A stretch of DNA of 64,000 nucleotides from the NCBI RefSeq assembly GCF_001638985.1, contig NW_017265136.1, positions 1,720,269-1,784,268 of the forward strand. The letters are read 5' to 3'. The position numbers and the translations under genes were made by a program. The notes under the pieces are model-generated. The model was not told the origin of the DNA and searched no databases. It was given only the letters and a program-made list of their open reading frames with translations. Positions within the stretch are counted from its first letter, which is position 1. Every line of letters begins with the position of its first letter. Source of the stretch: Phycomyces blakesleeanus NRRL 1555(-). Taxonomy: Eukaryota > Mucoromycota > Mucoromycetes > Mucorales > Phycomycetaceae. Of the stretch, positions 10,485-23,825 are shown piece by piece.

Positions 10485-11316
10485 AGTCGTTTAATATATG
10501 GTTATTAAAAAAAACAGTAAATCTTCTCAGTAATAAAATATTATGTGCGTATAATTTTATTTCTTAAAGCATTTTCTTGTAATTAGAATAACACCATGTT
10601 TAATCTAATCAGCATAGTTCTTGGACACCTTACAATCTTTTCATGTTTAGCTATATTAGCATATTCTATCAACAATCCTACCATTCACCAAACTATTTGT
10701 ATAAGTATAATAGCTTCTCAGCATAGTGTGTACAGACCACTGCAAGGAATAGTCGACAAGAATAAGAAAGGGTGGAGATATATTATTACTATTTTCATAA
10801 AAGTAATGGGTCAAAAAAAGTCTCCTCTAAAATTGCTTCTGAGATTGCCCTTGAAATTAACTCTTTTGTTGTTGTTGTCATAGAGATCTAATTAAATAGA
10901 TAAACAAGTAAAAAGGTTGTTTATATCATTATACATCTTATGTATATATTTATATATAGATCAAATGAAATTAGAGTATATCGCCTTTCTAATGTGCATG
11001 CCCCCTTCTTTGTGAATATGCATGGCTTTATTCCAAATAGCTCATCATGGTCATTAGGGAGCCTACCACTTTTTACTTAATAAGACAAAAGAAATTACCA
11101 TCATTTTCACTGTCTACAAAGTCTACATTTTACTTTTGTATATATATATAAAAAAGAGAGAAAAACTGATTTTAATGCAAATTTATATTTTTATTTTCAT
11201 TTTCTCTTATTTTGAGAGCATATTCTTTTTTTTTTTGTTTTTTTTTGTTTTTTTTTGTTGGCTTTCTATAGATGTATATGTATATAGCTACATATTATAG
11301 AAAGCGTTTAGGATCA
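10485..11316. other. intergenic DNA 3' of the importin-like gene
   Basis: A 95-codon plus-strand ORF (10596-10883) with an ATG is present. It is hydrophobic and Leu/Ile-rich, has no splice structure and no recognised domain, so I do not call it a gene. T-runs (TTTTTTTTTG repeated) lie at 11226-11260. Confidence 0.5.
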
Positions 11317-11934
11317 TTATTCACCACCATTGGATACACTCAGATTTCCAATTGCATTTTCAATTAATCGAATATCACCATCTTCTGGTCCATGAAGAAC
11401 ACGGCGCTTGTTGGTACTAATAAGCGTATTACGAGCCTCTACCATTCCAAACATGCCAGCCAAGCTCTTGGATTGATTTTGTTTTGCCTTGATTTTTTTC
11501 ATTGTTTCAATACCTTCCTCTAGGATGCCTTCTAGTACATCACACCGAGTTTTGATTGAATCGTCCTCATCGTGTAATTCGTATTGTCCTTCAAGTAAAG
11601 GTATAAGTCCTTCATTTAGTAACTCAAGAGAGTAAGTATTGACTTGGTCAGTATTGTTTTGTTGGTCGCTGCTGCCGCTGGATAATAAGTTCGTTCGCTC
11701 GACAAGATTTATAATGGCATCAATGCATTTTTGTGTGGGTTGCAAAGGCACATCTTGAGATCTCAAAAGATGTACTAAAGTGGCTGGTACTTCGTTTTCA
11801 TCTTTTAGAAATTCTCTATAATATTTTTGTTAAATTCAAACGAAAGAACAATAGCTTGTCTGAGAGCGCACACATACACATATTATTGCTATAGTCTCTA
11901 CCTTCCACTATTTATCATTTTTCTTTATCTTGAC

Positions 11935-11971
<37 letters not shown>

Positions 11972-12917
11972 AAAGTATAGAAAATAATTTTACCTAACAC
12001 AGGATGAACTTCCACGAGATATAATATTAGATATAATGGATAATGCTTCGCTTGTGATCTTCCATTCTTCGTCGATTTCACAGTACATGTATCCTAATGT
12101 AGGATCCCACTGCCTTGTTTCCTGATTGTAAATCTTGCCTGGAACTCGGACATGAGCAAGGACACACTTTATAAGATTGTTGTTGTTGATGATTTTCTGG
12201 ATCAACAAACCCCCACAGACGGCGATGTTTCCTATTAACAAGAATGCGTCTCGTCGGATGCCGGCCGGAAAATCTGGGGTCATCAAGGCAGGAATATGAT
12301 TTAAGAGGCCAGATTTAAGTAATATTACAGAGTGTTCGTCTGGGCCTGATGTGATGTTGATAATAGCTCGTAGTGCAGGAACTATGATAGGAATACTGCT
12401 GCGTCTGTAAACTCCAAGAGATGAGATATTATGTCGCTGATTAATATTAATATTTTCATTTTTCTTATTGTTTTACTAAATAAATGTAAGTATATTAAAC
12501 TATACCATACTATATATCACCAATTAATCCTTTTCACTTCCTATCGCTCCACTACACAATAGTTGGACTAACCTGAGAAGTTGGGATAACCTTGAGCATA
12601 ATTCAAAAGAAATGGAAACGTTTCTGTAAAAACTTGGTACCTCGTGCATACTGTAAAGTATACGAGATAAACCCCAGCTAATAACAAGAACAAGATATTA
12701 TTTAATTTTATGGCCATGTCTATGCTGATCCTTTGTTTTGCTTTGTTTTGTGAAATATGCAATAGTAATCCACAAATTGTACTTACCAAGCGTCTGTGAG
12801 AATATCATTATGATCAAAATGAATAAGTTTCTCTAAAACTTCAAACACAGGGCAGTACTATAGAGCATTTCATTATCAAAAGAATCAATAAATAAACCGA
12901 ATTTATATTTATATTTA

Positions 12918-12948
<31 letters not shown>

Positions 12949-14187
12949 TTTAAAAACAGGAGCAAGAACAAGTAGTATACTCACAACAGACCAATAGTTT
13001 GCCGTTTTGAATCCTCCGCGAGACATGTTTGCCAAAGACCATACTAACGCCTTGACATTTGTGCACATTTCTTGATCGGTAATGTGCATCTTTCCGTAGG
13101 AATATGAGTATGTATACACTTGGGTGTATATTTCGTCGTGAATGGTCTTTAATACTTCGGCCACAACAGCAGGCGCACGCTTTTCCATAAGCATCTCTCG
13201 AAGTTGTGCTGATTCGCCAGCAAAGTTGGACAGTGCCCATGCAATCTAAAATCACATTAATACAACAAAGAAATTAGAAAAGAAGAGTTTGATACAATAT
13301 GTTATAGTAGACTGTGTGTTTGTAAACCCAATTGAACGGATCAAGATCTCTGAGTATTTACTTCACACCATCTTATATTATATTACCTGTGCTCTTGTAT
13401 TTGGAGAGCAGTTATTACGACGTATGCAAATCAACAAGGAATCCACAATTCCAGATTCTACCAATGCATAGGTCTGTTCAGAAGAGCCTGCCTAAAAAAA
13501 ACAAAAGAAAATAAGAAACAGAGAAAACAAAAGAAAAGGGTTGAAGTAGTATATGTATATGGGTGTGTAGATAATTAAAATAAGTTTATTCATTCTCAAG
13601 ATTTTACTTACTGCAATGTTGGTCACAATCCAGGCACACTCAAACTAAAGAATAAAAGAAAAGAAGACAAGTGTCAGTATATGGTTATAATCTTCTTTGA
13701 TTATAAAGAAGCCCATTAAAAATATACATATATATATATATAGATGATTTACCTGAATACTACTAGCTTCATCCCAGGTAAGAATCTCATTAATACGTGG
13801 CAGTATGTCTAATGCCAAAATATCTTGAGCAGACTCAGAGCTACCCCCAACTGATTATTATTTTAAATATTGTTAATTACAAAATATAAGTAACAAAAAC
13901 CATAGACATAAAATATAAAGTGTAAAAGCATCTATTCATGACAATAGTAATTACCCTGAGTAAGATATCGTCGTAGCATTTCTACACTTTGCAAACACAT
14001 TGCTTTATCATGCGAATAAAGATAATATCGAATAGTAGGCAACTGTCAAAGAGGTATAAAAAATAATAATAATAAAAGTTGAATTAGTTTTCACAATCTC
14101 ATTCCTTTCCTCTTCTTTTTAGTTATTTCGTTCTATCTTTCATATATATACTTGCAGTGCTTTTTTCAATCGTTTCTGCATCCGCAT
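11317..14187 (-). CDS. importin-alpha-like ARM-repeat protein (divergent karyopherin alpha)
   Basis: Exons on the minus strand: 14187-14152, 14042-13955, 13850-13753, 13644-13612, 13491-13387, 13245-12985, 12857-12787, 12677-12573, 12404-11994, 11815-11317; all are GT-AG with consistent phase (568 aa). The protein is a run of ARM repeats with the paired Trp/Asn arrangement of the NLS-binding groove: FECAWIVTNIAAGSSEQT, IAWALSNFAGES, ALVWSLANMSRG and DACWGLSRIL. Weaker repeats follow (ALRAIINITSG, FLLIGNIAV, ALSIISNIIS). Family members carry NLS cargo and bind importin beta through an N-terminal IBB domain. Here only a short basic leader (MRMQKRLKKALQ) is visible, so a full IBB is absent or lies in an unseen 5' exon. 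Insertions between repeats (TYSYSYGKMHITD and a long loop before YCEIDEEWK) make it a divergent paralog. The start was chosen as the ATG that keeps frame into exon 2; see the finding on a competing upstream frame. Confidence 0.8.
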
Positions 14188-17100
14188 CTAAAGACATGTT
14201 GTGGATGTTGACATTGGCCAGCTTTCGACTGATTTCATAAAGAATGTCATCAGGCTCGTATTCATCGATCGTCATGGTTGGCACAGCTAGAATTGATAGT
14301 GATAAAGAAGAAGAAGGAAAAATCAGACATGGTAAGTTTCCTTTTTTATTTCTTTTCCTTTATTTCATTTCATTTTATTTCATTTTATTTTATTTTTGGT
14401 CTTTAGTTGATCTCTTTTTATTTCTCTTTCTTTATCTCTGTTTCGATATTGGTTGTATTTCTAACCTTTGAATGGGGAGTAAGAGGATGAAATCTTGTCG
14501 ATGAATCTGGTATTTTAAAACCAAAAAAAAAAACAAGCAAACAAACAACAACAACAATGCGTGTGCAGGAAAGTAATCAATAAAAAAGAAAATGGCCTAG
14601 AATAAGAAATAGTGTCTGAGGAATTTTTCCTGGTGAAACCAAGAGCATAAACCGGAAGTCACGACAATTCCAAAGGGAGAATGAAGATGGAGACAAACGT
14701 TTGGTTCAAACAAGCCGGTTAACATTTGGTTTCACTTTCCAACTCATCTCTGTTCTTCTCTCTCTGTATACATGTATATTTGCGCATGCTTATTCACTAT
14801 GTTTTAGAAATAAGATTATATATATATATATCTATTTTAAAGATCTTGTTGAAATTCATCCAAGCAAAACAGCTTTATGTTGTGTCTCAAATGATGATCA
14901 ACAGATAATAATAACCTTCTTGGGGTTTGTTTAATAAGCTTATTGCACAAGAGCTTGAAAGGATGATATACTGTATACAAATTGACTCGTAGGCAAGAAG
15001 ATATATATAAAAGTATCATGATGATACTGTAAATCAAGCTTTAATACATATTTGCTTTGAAAGGATAGCAAGTCATTAGTATCCATATCAATACAGGTAT
15101 TTCCTAATAGCAAGATAGATAATCTATACTTTCTATTGCTTACCCATGGCATTTTACTTACAAATTTATAAGCAACTATATATGAGAAAATCTCTTTATT
15201 GAACCTTTGAATGTAAAATTAGAATGAATTATAAAAACAAAATAGTCCAAATGGCATTAGAGACATTTACCTGCAGTACACATCTTTGTGAGAATACATG
15301 CTGTTTTGTATATGGAAGCGAGAAAGAGAAATAATTAGCAAATCGATCAACTAATCTACCAAAAGCTTTTAAATAAATATATATATATATTTATGTATAT
15401 TAAAGCAATAATGATCTCCTCTGATATTTGGCTTTGATGACCACATTTACATATATCTTGTAATTGTGGATATTCATTGATATAAAGCTGTGATTATCTA
15501 CAAGTATCGATCGCCATTCTCTGTTCTAGTTGTACTAATTATGTAACCTTGAATATTTTATATCCTATTGATGATTGGTGTCCAAATTTAAATATCTATA
15601 TACATTATAAGGATATGTATGTATGTAAAGCTATAAGCATATATGTATGATCACCAAAATGATCACTACATGCCAATGGAATAAAAGTAGTATATATATA
15701 TATAATATTCAGTGTATATTGATCCAATATTCTAGTAATATCAATAACCTCTCAGCTCAATATACCATTCGGAATATTAAGTTGGTGGGACGTGCGTATC
15801 CATACAAAGATCATTCCCGTGAGGTTTTGCTTTTGTACTATTGTTTTGTTTTATTTGATGTACTCAAGCATTAAGCCATATATAGAGAAATATTGACAGC
15901 AATATATATATATATATATGATTATATAATTATGTAATTGATCTACAACAGAAAACAAGAATTACTACAATACTCTTACAGTAAAAGCAATACGCATCTT
16001 GATCATGATCAAATCCTTAAAGAGTCTTGGAAATACCATAGTATCCAAATATATAAATAATAAGCAGGTTCTTATTTTTTTAAGTTAAATTAGTTAGCAA
16101 ATAGATCTGTCGTTGATCCTCATTTTGCATGGTTGACTTTTTTTTATAATAAAAGAACAACCCTAATCCAATGATGTTGCTTAAATATTTGACCGTTTTA
16201 ATCTGTCCACCCCAGATATGTCCATATAATTCTTATTTTCTGGTTTCCTATTCGAGTAGGATATGTAACATTTCCTAAAATAGAGGTCATTGCATTGCAT
16301 TATATTTTGTATTTTAAAATAATCAAAAATAAAATAAAAAAAGGTGATTATAGGAAATATTATATATATATATATATGTGTGTGTAGGCTGTAAATCTGG
16401 ACTTAAATAATTTTATAATTTATTTATTTTTAGTGTTTTCTGTATTGTAGAAACTGATTAATAAAATAAGAGGGAAAAACTGGCCTTATTGTACAATTGC
16501 TACTATTGAACAATGAAAAAAAAAAATGAAAGTCGCTGGGTATTCATTAGTATTCGATCAATTTGTCTTTGGAGCTTATCTAACAAAGAACAAAACAAAA
16601 AAAGAAAGGACCCAAAGACGCGATAAGCTTGGATGATGATGACACAATTTGCTTGTATAACCAGCTTATGATATTAATATATACAAATAAATACATTAAT
16701 ACATAAAATACGATTACATTGTACAGTTTAGTAGAACATATACAAACATTCAAACAAAAACTCATATCAATTCATTCATTCAATCGTTTAAAGGATCCTT
16801 ATATGTAAGGTCAGTAGTAGTCTCCAAGCGTGACCTTGTACACAGAATGACTCGATCTGCGTAGTTATTAGTACAAAAGAAAGAAAGAATATTCAAGGAA
16901 TAATATTTTCCCAGATCATATTCAAGAAATTTTGTGTGTTTTTCTTTTGATTTTTTTTTTGGTTAATTTGTTTAAAGCAATGCAGTTGATGTTTTCCGAA
17001 AGATTAGCCATAAATCAATATAAATTAAAGAAGAAGAAAAGAGAGAGAGTAGACAGCAGGCTTTTATAAACAAGCACAAGAAATCCTTCTATTTCAATGC

Positions 17101-17329
17101 AATCGGTATTAAGGTTGAGTTCGATAGCATACAAAAGTAAAAGGGAAAGAAACCCTTCTTTGATTCCGCGAAAATATAATTCCGGGCCAAGCATTTGGTT
17201 TCCGATACCAGCAATTTTTTTTTTCTTTTTCTTTTTTTTTCTAAAAATTGCTTTAAAAAAAGAAAGCCAGTATTCTTAGCATATGTTTAGACTTCTTCAT
17301 TGTACTCATTACATTCATCACACTTGGTC
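14188..17329. other. AT-rich intergenic region between divergent genes
   Basis: It includes the likely 5' region of the importin-like gene. A possible upstream exon at about 14472-14512 on the minus strand is flanked by ACCAG and GTTAGA and is in phase with the 14275-14152 open stretch. The rest holds TA microsatellites (for example 15680-15700, 15901-15919, 16361-16377) and no convincing gene. Confidence 0.5.
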
Positions 17330-19942
17330 ATGGTAGAAGTCAGACCTATGCCTTATAGGCAGCTATTCATTCTATGTGCTTGCCGTTTTGCTGTAAGTAC
17401 ACCAACACTTCTAAAAATGTATTTCCTTTTAGCCTTTTAGTCCAAGAATATATTCTATATAGACAGACAGACAGACAGACAGACATATATACATTTAACA
17501 AATAAAAGCTTTTCATTATTATGATCAATAATATCAATATTACAAACAATCACAATTATAAAAAAAAACCCAAAAAAACCCAAAAAAACCCAAAAAACTA
17601 ATGATTTTATTTATCATTCATTCAAATTTTCTTACAGGAACCAATCTGCTTTACCGTCTTATTCCCCTTTATCGTCCCAGTAAGCTTATTACCTTCCTTT
17701 CTTTCTCTCTTTGGTTACATGCATTTAATTATACTGGATCATACACATATATTATATTATATTACTTTTCTGAATTCTACCTTTATATTTAAAAACCTAA
17801 AAATAGGATATGATATATCCATGACTAATATTGCGCTTTTTTTTTTCTTAGATGGTACGAGACTTTAATATCACAGACGAAGCAAACGTTGGTTATTATG
17901 TTGGATTTATTACCTCATCGTTTGCGCTTGCACAATTTCTTACTGGTATGATATGCACAGATCATAATATATATAAAAATTACAATAATAATAATAATAA
18001 TAATTATGATTATGATTATGATTATGATGATATAATGCAATTGCTTACTCATAAATACATATATACATTGATCTAATTAAGGTATGCCTTGGGGTATGCT
18101 GTCTGATCGCATTGGACGTAGACCGGTTATCTTAACCGGTATGGTCGGAACGGTTATCAGTATTCTTCTGTTTGGATTGTCAAAGTCATACATTTGGGCT
18201 CTTTTGGCAAGAAGCTTGTGCGGTTTGTTGGTAACGTCAAAAAAATAAGGATTCATTCATTTGTGCGTGAGAACTTATATTCTTTTATTATTATTATCAC
18301 AAGAACGGAAATATCGGTGTATTGAAAAGTATGGTGGCAGAATTGACTGCCGGACAACCAGCAGATAAACGAGCAAGAGCATTTTCTCTATTGCCATTGA
18401 TGTACGGCCTTGGAAGTATCATTGGCCCAATCTTGGGAGGTAAGCATTATTGACTCAATATATATTTAAATACAGACTTTGACTTTCTGTGTATGGATTT
18501 GTGTAGGATTCCTTGTTCATCCTGTCGAGACATACCCTGATATATTTGGAAGGGGCGGGTTTATTACAGACTTTTTGACAGAATACCCATATTTCCTCCC
18601 TTGTTTCATTGCAGCCATCATATGCTCCCTTGGACTGATATTTGGTCTTTTCCAGCTTGAAGAAACCTTGAATGTCAGCCGTGAAAAAGAGGAAGAAAAC
18701 AGTATTACCGAACAGACCCAACTTCTTGCTCAACCAGAAGAACCTTCTGCGTATGACACTTTCAATACAACATCCCAAGGAAACGTAACGATCTCACCTA
18801 CACCTACTCTTCAAGCCAAACCAGCCCCACCAACCATCAGAGAATCCCTCACTCCTGCTGTTCTGGCTATCTGTACCACTTATGCTGCTTTTTGCTTCCA
18901 AGCTGTGTTTTATGAAGGTAAGCCTAAATAGCTATATAGAAACACTTTGTTTTTTTTTTTATTTGTTTGCCTGTTTGTTTGTTTGTTTGGGAAGGATCTC
19001 CAAAATCATATATGTATATATTGTATATGTATACTTATTAGCCTTTATTTAGAACTCTTTCCTATCTGGACATCCAGTAGTAGAGGGGCCGGTGGTCTCG
19101 GGTTTCAAACAAGCGAGACGGGTATGGCCCTTGCCTTCTCTGGTGGCGTTACTTTGTTCTCCCAATTGGTACTTTTACCCCCTCTTGTATCACGCTTTGG
19201 ACTCGTCCGTCTCTTCCGCTCTGTGCTGTTTGTACTCATATTCCTGTACGCCTTACAAGGCCTTGTCCGTTTACTTTATAACGTGCCTGACTTTGATGGC
19301 CAAGTGGACACCAAGTTATGGGTCTGGGTGGGTCTGTTGACCTGTCTGGCCATCAAGACCATTTGCGTCACCATCTCATTTACCGGATGCACTATTCTTG
19401 TCAACAATGCTGCACCACGCGCAGATGCACTCGGTACCATTAACGGATTCTCCCAGTGTAAGCCATGGCATATCAGATCAAATCAGATCAAGCCTAAACA
19501 ATTTTGTAATAATATTACTAACAAACAAACCCTAAAAAAACTGCATTTTGTTTGTCATGATATATAGGCTGTGCTAGTGCCACGCGCGCTCTCGGTCCAG
19601 CCACTTGCGGTATTATTTGGTCATCGTAAGTAATTTCTCTACCTTAAATATATTTATAACATAACAAATCCAAGGTTATGCATTAGTCAAATCAAGTTTA
19701 TTAAAAATGTCTTTTTTCTTTTAAAAAACAAATTATATAGTTCTCTTGGTGCAAAGTGGATTCCTTTCCAACTTAGAGTGCACATCAGTTTCATAGTACT
19801 CTCGTTGTTTGCCATATTCACATATTGTTCAAGTGAGAGACTTAAAAGACTCGAATTTGAAGGACCATATTCAAGAGAAGAAGTTGTGTCTACTGATGAA
19901 TCAGAGACTCAAGACCAGGACCAGCTCAATCGAAGAGCTTAA
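17330..19942 (+). CDS. MFS transporter, DHA1 / ZIFL-like type (519 aa)
   Basis: Exons: 17330-17392, 17638-17679, 17852-17945, 18082-18230, 18304-18439, 18507-18917, 19053-19457, 19568-19625, 19741-19942; all GT-AG and phase-consistent. The protein shows a first helix (QLFILCACRFAEPICFTVLF), MFS motif A at about residues 71-81 (GMLSDRIGRRP), a GNIGVLKSMVAELT segment and the LLPLMYGLGSIIGPILGG helix typical of fungal DHA1 drug:H+ antiporters and the zinc-induced-facilitator-like group. A long hydrophilic central loop (about residues 215-270) is rich in Glu, Thr and Pro. The second half has further helices (GVTLFSQLVLLPPLVSRFG, IKTICVTISFTGCTILVN), and the tail is acidic and cytosolic. Substrate is not predictable. 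The ATG at 17330 follows an in-frame stop at 17288, which supports it. Plasma or vacuolar membrane location is inferred. Confidence 0.87.
17461..17595. repeat. simple repeats in MFS intron 1
   Basis: An AGAC tetranucleotide run at 17461-17484 and a 10-bp AAAAAAACCC tandem at about 17562-17595. Both lie inside intron 1 (17393-17637), which is longer than most introns here. Confidence 0.85.
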
Positions 19943-20388
19943 ATTAATCAAAGAGACAGAGAGAGAGAGAAGGGAGAGATCCCTTTGTTACCCCATTCTT
20001 ATTCTTATTCTTATTCTTCTTTTCTCTGTACATATGCTTCTGGTAATAGCTAAATAACCAACCAACCACACCTCATCCAAAAGACAAAGAATAAGAAAAA
20101 GAAGTAGAAATAATAATAGCACCAAATAGATATCTTTATGTATCATTAAACATAAATTTTAGTATGCAATCTATCTTACCATAGAAAAGAGTTAAACCCT
20201 CTCTAGTAGTATTATTCCTCGATAACCCATTACCTCTTCTCCATCACTCTTCTTTTATATCTCTACACTTCTTTTTAAAGACATAAATAAAAATGGTAGT
20301 GATAATTACACCAATAATGATATTATTTAATGTTATTTTGAGTAAAACAAGATGTTGTTATAGTAAAAAATCAATATAGAGCGATACT

Positions 20389-20423
<35 letters not shown>

Positions 20424-20432
20424 TAAATGATT
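19943..20432. other. 3' flank of the MFS gene
   Basis: AT-rich, with a TA/TG microsatellite at 20390-20423. No gene seen. Confidence 0.6.
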
Positions 20433-20912
20433 ACAAAACCTGTCATATGCACAATGCGAATGATATTTTTACTTCACACAGCTTTACAGTTGGACATTTA
20501 ATCAACATCTTTTGATGGTGTAAATATCGATATTGGCATTTTTTAATATGTTGATATCTCTATTAATATCGGTCTGCTGTTGATAAAATAGGTACTGGCC
20601 ATCATGAATCGATGTTTACTACAGCTTTACTTAATAAAGCAGAATATGTTTTTCAACATTTTTTTTCAGATGCTGTTATGAGAAAAAATGGGTATCAAAA
20701 ATTGACTTTTTGGTGCAAATATCCATTTTTATTAGTAAATGGTTTTTTAAGAGTGAAAAGATAGGATATTTTGATCAATACTTGAGTAATCAATATCAAT
20801 CAGCTTTTAAATGGTGGATCTCATTGTTTCTTATTAGGTGCTCATACATACAGGAACACTTTACTTGATTAGTTTGGATTTATATCCAATTTTTCTGTAT
20901 TAAATTTGTTAT
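20433..20912 (+). repeat. repeat family B, copy 2 (inverted relative to copy 1)
   Basis: Matches the reverse complement of 10005-10484 almost end to end. It begins ACAAAACCTGTCATATGCAC, passes through CATCTTTTGATGGTGTAAAT and AATATGTTTTTCAACATTTT, and ends near TTCTGTATTAAATTTG. Small indels separate the copies. The importin-like and MFS genes lie between the two inverted copies. Confidence 0.8.
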
Positions 20913-23797
20913 TTTTGATCAAAGAGATCATTTTCTATTAAACTTTTACTTTCTTCATTTCAGCAATAAACTGGATAATATTCGATATACAGTTGCTTAA
21001 TTAAATAAACATTTTTAAAGGTTTATTAGCTATGACACTGAAACCTCAGCGTGCATTCATAGCATACAGATCGATATAGCCAGCACTGAAACTATCCGAG
21101 CCCATAACAACCCCTCCAATTGACCCATAAAATATACCAACTTCCAAAAGGTTCAGACATAGTTACAGCTCCCAATCGATCCAGGCGCCACTGTAGCCTT
21201 CAATTGACTCACGCAATACCATCTCGAATCTCATAAAATATATACTCGTTTATTCTGACCATGGCACACACAAACCCTTTTTATATTTAAAATGTTTTTA
21301 AATGCCTGTATTCTGAAGATCGGTGAATGATGTTATTGTATTATCAGGTCCCTTCAGTGTGTGTGTGTGTGTTCTCTTGGATTTTTGTGCTTTGACAGGC
21401 TGCAAATAATTTATATACGGTAATATAAGCCAAAGTACTTTCCTGCAAAATAGAATAAACCCCGACGTACAAACAGCTTGGAAAGATCGAGGCTCAAAGA
21501 AGAAAATAACTATCAAGCGTGTAAAGTAGGTATCTTGAAACAGTGATTCCTTCTGGAAGTCGTTATTAAACCCTATGAAATAGAATTAAGCTTTTTTAAA
21601 AGACCTTTCTCTTGTGTTTTGCTGTATATTATATTGGACATTATTAAGAACTATACACAATTATTGGTATCATATATAACTTAGATATTATTCTTGTAAT
21701 AGTCAAAACTCAATTATATTTCTAAGAAAATCAATCAGGCATCACCTTTATGTATATATTCCAAGTACGTTTAAGAGTCTAACTATTTTTAAACGCGTGT
21801 GCTTTCTGGTTTTTACCCTAAAAACCCTTGTTTTCTATTATGAGTGGCTGTTAAAAGGATGCGCGAATCAACATCGGGTGTCAGTTTGAATGAGAAAAAT
21901 AGAGAATTGATCTTTAATGCGCAAAGTTCTGACAGACTCATTTCTGCAAGAACATGATGAGAGCTCTATATAAGCTAATGAGCTATTCGCATGAGCAGAA
22001 TTGTAGTTCTTGATGGTAAATAAGGTTTCGCATCGTTGTCGCTCGTCTTTTTCTTTTTTTTTGCGCCCTTTTTTGTTTACTTTTTGCTTTTTTTTATAGT
22101 CTTTAGCTCTAGTAGTCACATGCATATAAAACCGGTCACGCATTTCTCCCCTTAGGTTTTTTTTGCAGGTGTATGCGCGATCGATGAAAGGATACAAGAG
22201 ATGTGCAAAGTAGATGGAAGACTCTTCATTTACTTTGATCCTCTTCACTGAAAAGGAACTCGTGAAACTCAACTCCGTTAAAGTAGTTGAAATGACGATT
22301 GACGTTCTTTCAAAAAAAAATGTGTGTGTGCGCGTGTCAGGTACCACACTCCTCTGTAATATTTTTGGAACGAGTTTGAGTTTGACTGAAATATACACGG
22401 CTGTACTGAAGCTCTGACGATATTCTATAGAGTTAGAAAGCTCAATAAGAAATATGAGATTTTTAACGGTTTGTAAAAGAAAGGAACAAAGCTGTAGTGG
22501 TTTCTAGCAGAACAAAAAAAATTAGACCTTTTTAAAATATAAAACATATAGAATAGAATGTAGAATAAATAATAGAGAATTAAGAATTAATGGAGCTGTT
22601 CGAATTGTTTACAGAATCCCCTTTTTCTTAAGCTCTCTTAACTCGGTAAGCTTCATCCAGAACGCCAAAAATAGAAAGAGTAAAAACAGTGCTTAATAAG
22701 AATAATAATAATAAACTCAACCTTTATAAACAACCCTTGAACTACCCGGGCAAAAAAAACGAAAGTCTGCAGAAATCCCTTACTAAAAACTCAAGCTTTT
22801 TATCTCTCTCTTTATAATGATGTATAAAAAAAAGACAGCATTAATCTAATTCATTTGAAGATTTCATATCGAAAAGACCTATATTGCATCAGTCTAACTG
22901 CCTTGCTTCAAAGAAAACCAATGATCTTCTAATAATGTGTCAATAGTCTTTATATATTTGTATAATAAATACAAACCTAATACACATACTCATCTCGTTT
23001 TCTTCTTTTTACTTTATTTTTATTTGGCTTGGTTTGCGGCCATTTGTACCAAAATAGTAAAAACAAAAATAGAGGTATTATTATCAATGACATTATCATT
23101 ATTAGAGGCACTTGTATAGCCTTCACTAAGCTAATATATAGCCGATTCACTCCTGTAAATAGTAGTTTCACGAGAAACAATCGTGGTAATTTGACTTGCT
23201 CACTGTTACAGGTACACAGTCAAACCAACGTGAGATGTTTACAATGAAATAAATATGTATTTGAACTTGAATTCAAACCTTAATCTCTTATTGTATAGAT
23301 GCATATATATATATTGTCAATAAAGAATACAATTAAACAAGCAATATAGCTTAATGATAGTAATGAGGTGCATTAGGATCAACAATTTCTAGCTTTACTT
23401 CAAAGCCTTGGACTCTTTTGCTTTTATATATGCTTTTCTTTCAAGCCAAGAGCAACACTTTACTCAAGATCGCTTTCTTTGATATATTATAGTTATTTAT
23501 ATAATGTTTAACCATGGGCATGCTTTATTTGAGAATCAAAATACAGTCCTGCCACGAAAACATCTTATATGCATACATCATTAAAATCAGGATTAAGTAT
23601 AATTTAAGCTTTTTTATATAAAAAGAAAAGAACATGTAATAATTATACATCAATGATAGAATATACAGAATAAAAATTAAAGTATATGGGGGGAAGAGGG
23701 GATAATGAATATATAAAAGAAGAAGCGGGATGTAAAGAAGATACAGTTTAAACATTCTTCTGTGTATGTGGCAGGCGGTCACGCAAGACACCCTCGC
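20913..23797. other. AT-rich intergenic region, no supported gene
   Basis: A 176-codon minus-strand ORF (21868-22398) opens with GTG, is Lys/Ser-rich, has no recognised domain and no splice partners; a decayed element is possible. A block at 21021-21240 is less AT-rich than its surroundings but has no open frame. The last few hundred bases are presumably the promoter region of the WC-2-like gene. Confidence 0.5.
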
Positions 23798-23825
23798 GAT
23801 CGAGGATCGAAGATCGAGGATCGAA
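23798..23825. promoter_or_regulatory. tandem 14-bp GATCGAGGATCGAA duplicate upstream of the WC-2-like gene
   Basis: Two exact adjacent copies of GATCGAGGATCGAA (23798-23811 and 23812-23825), giving four spaced GATC words, 202 bp upstream of the ATG at 24027. In Neurospora the White Collar complex binds light-response elements made of repeated GATC/CGATN-type words (established knowledge). A role as a light- or self-regulatory element is inference from that resemblance. Confidence 0.45.

Noticed and set aside
10596..10883. 95-codon hydrophobic ORF with an ATG
   Set aside because: Composition follows the AT-rich background, there is no recognisable motif, and it lies between a repeat and a 3' flank.
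21868..22398. 176-codon minus-strand ORF
   Set aside because: It opens with GTG, is Lys/Ser-rich with homopolymer-driven stretches, and has no domain or splice partner.
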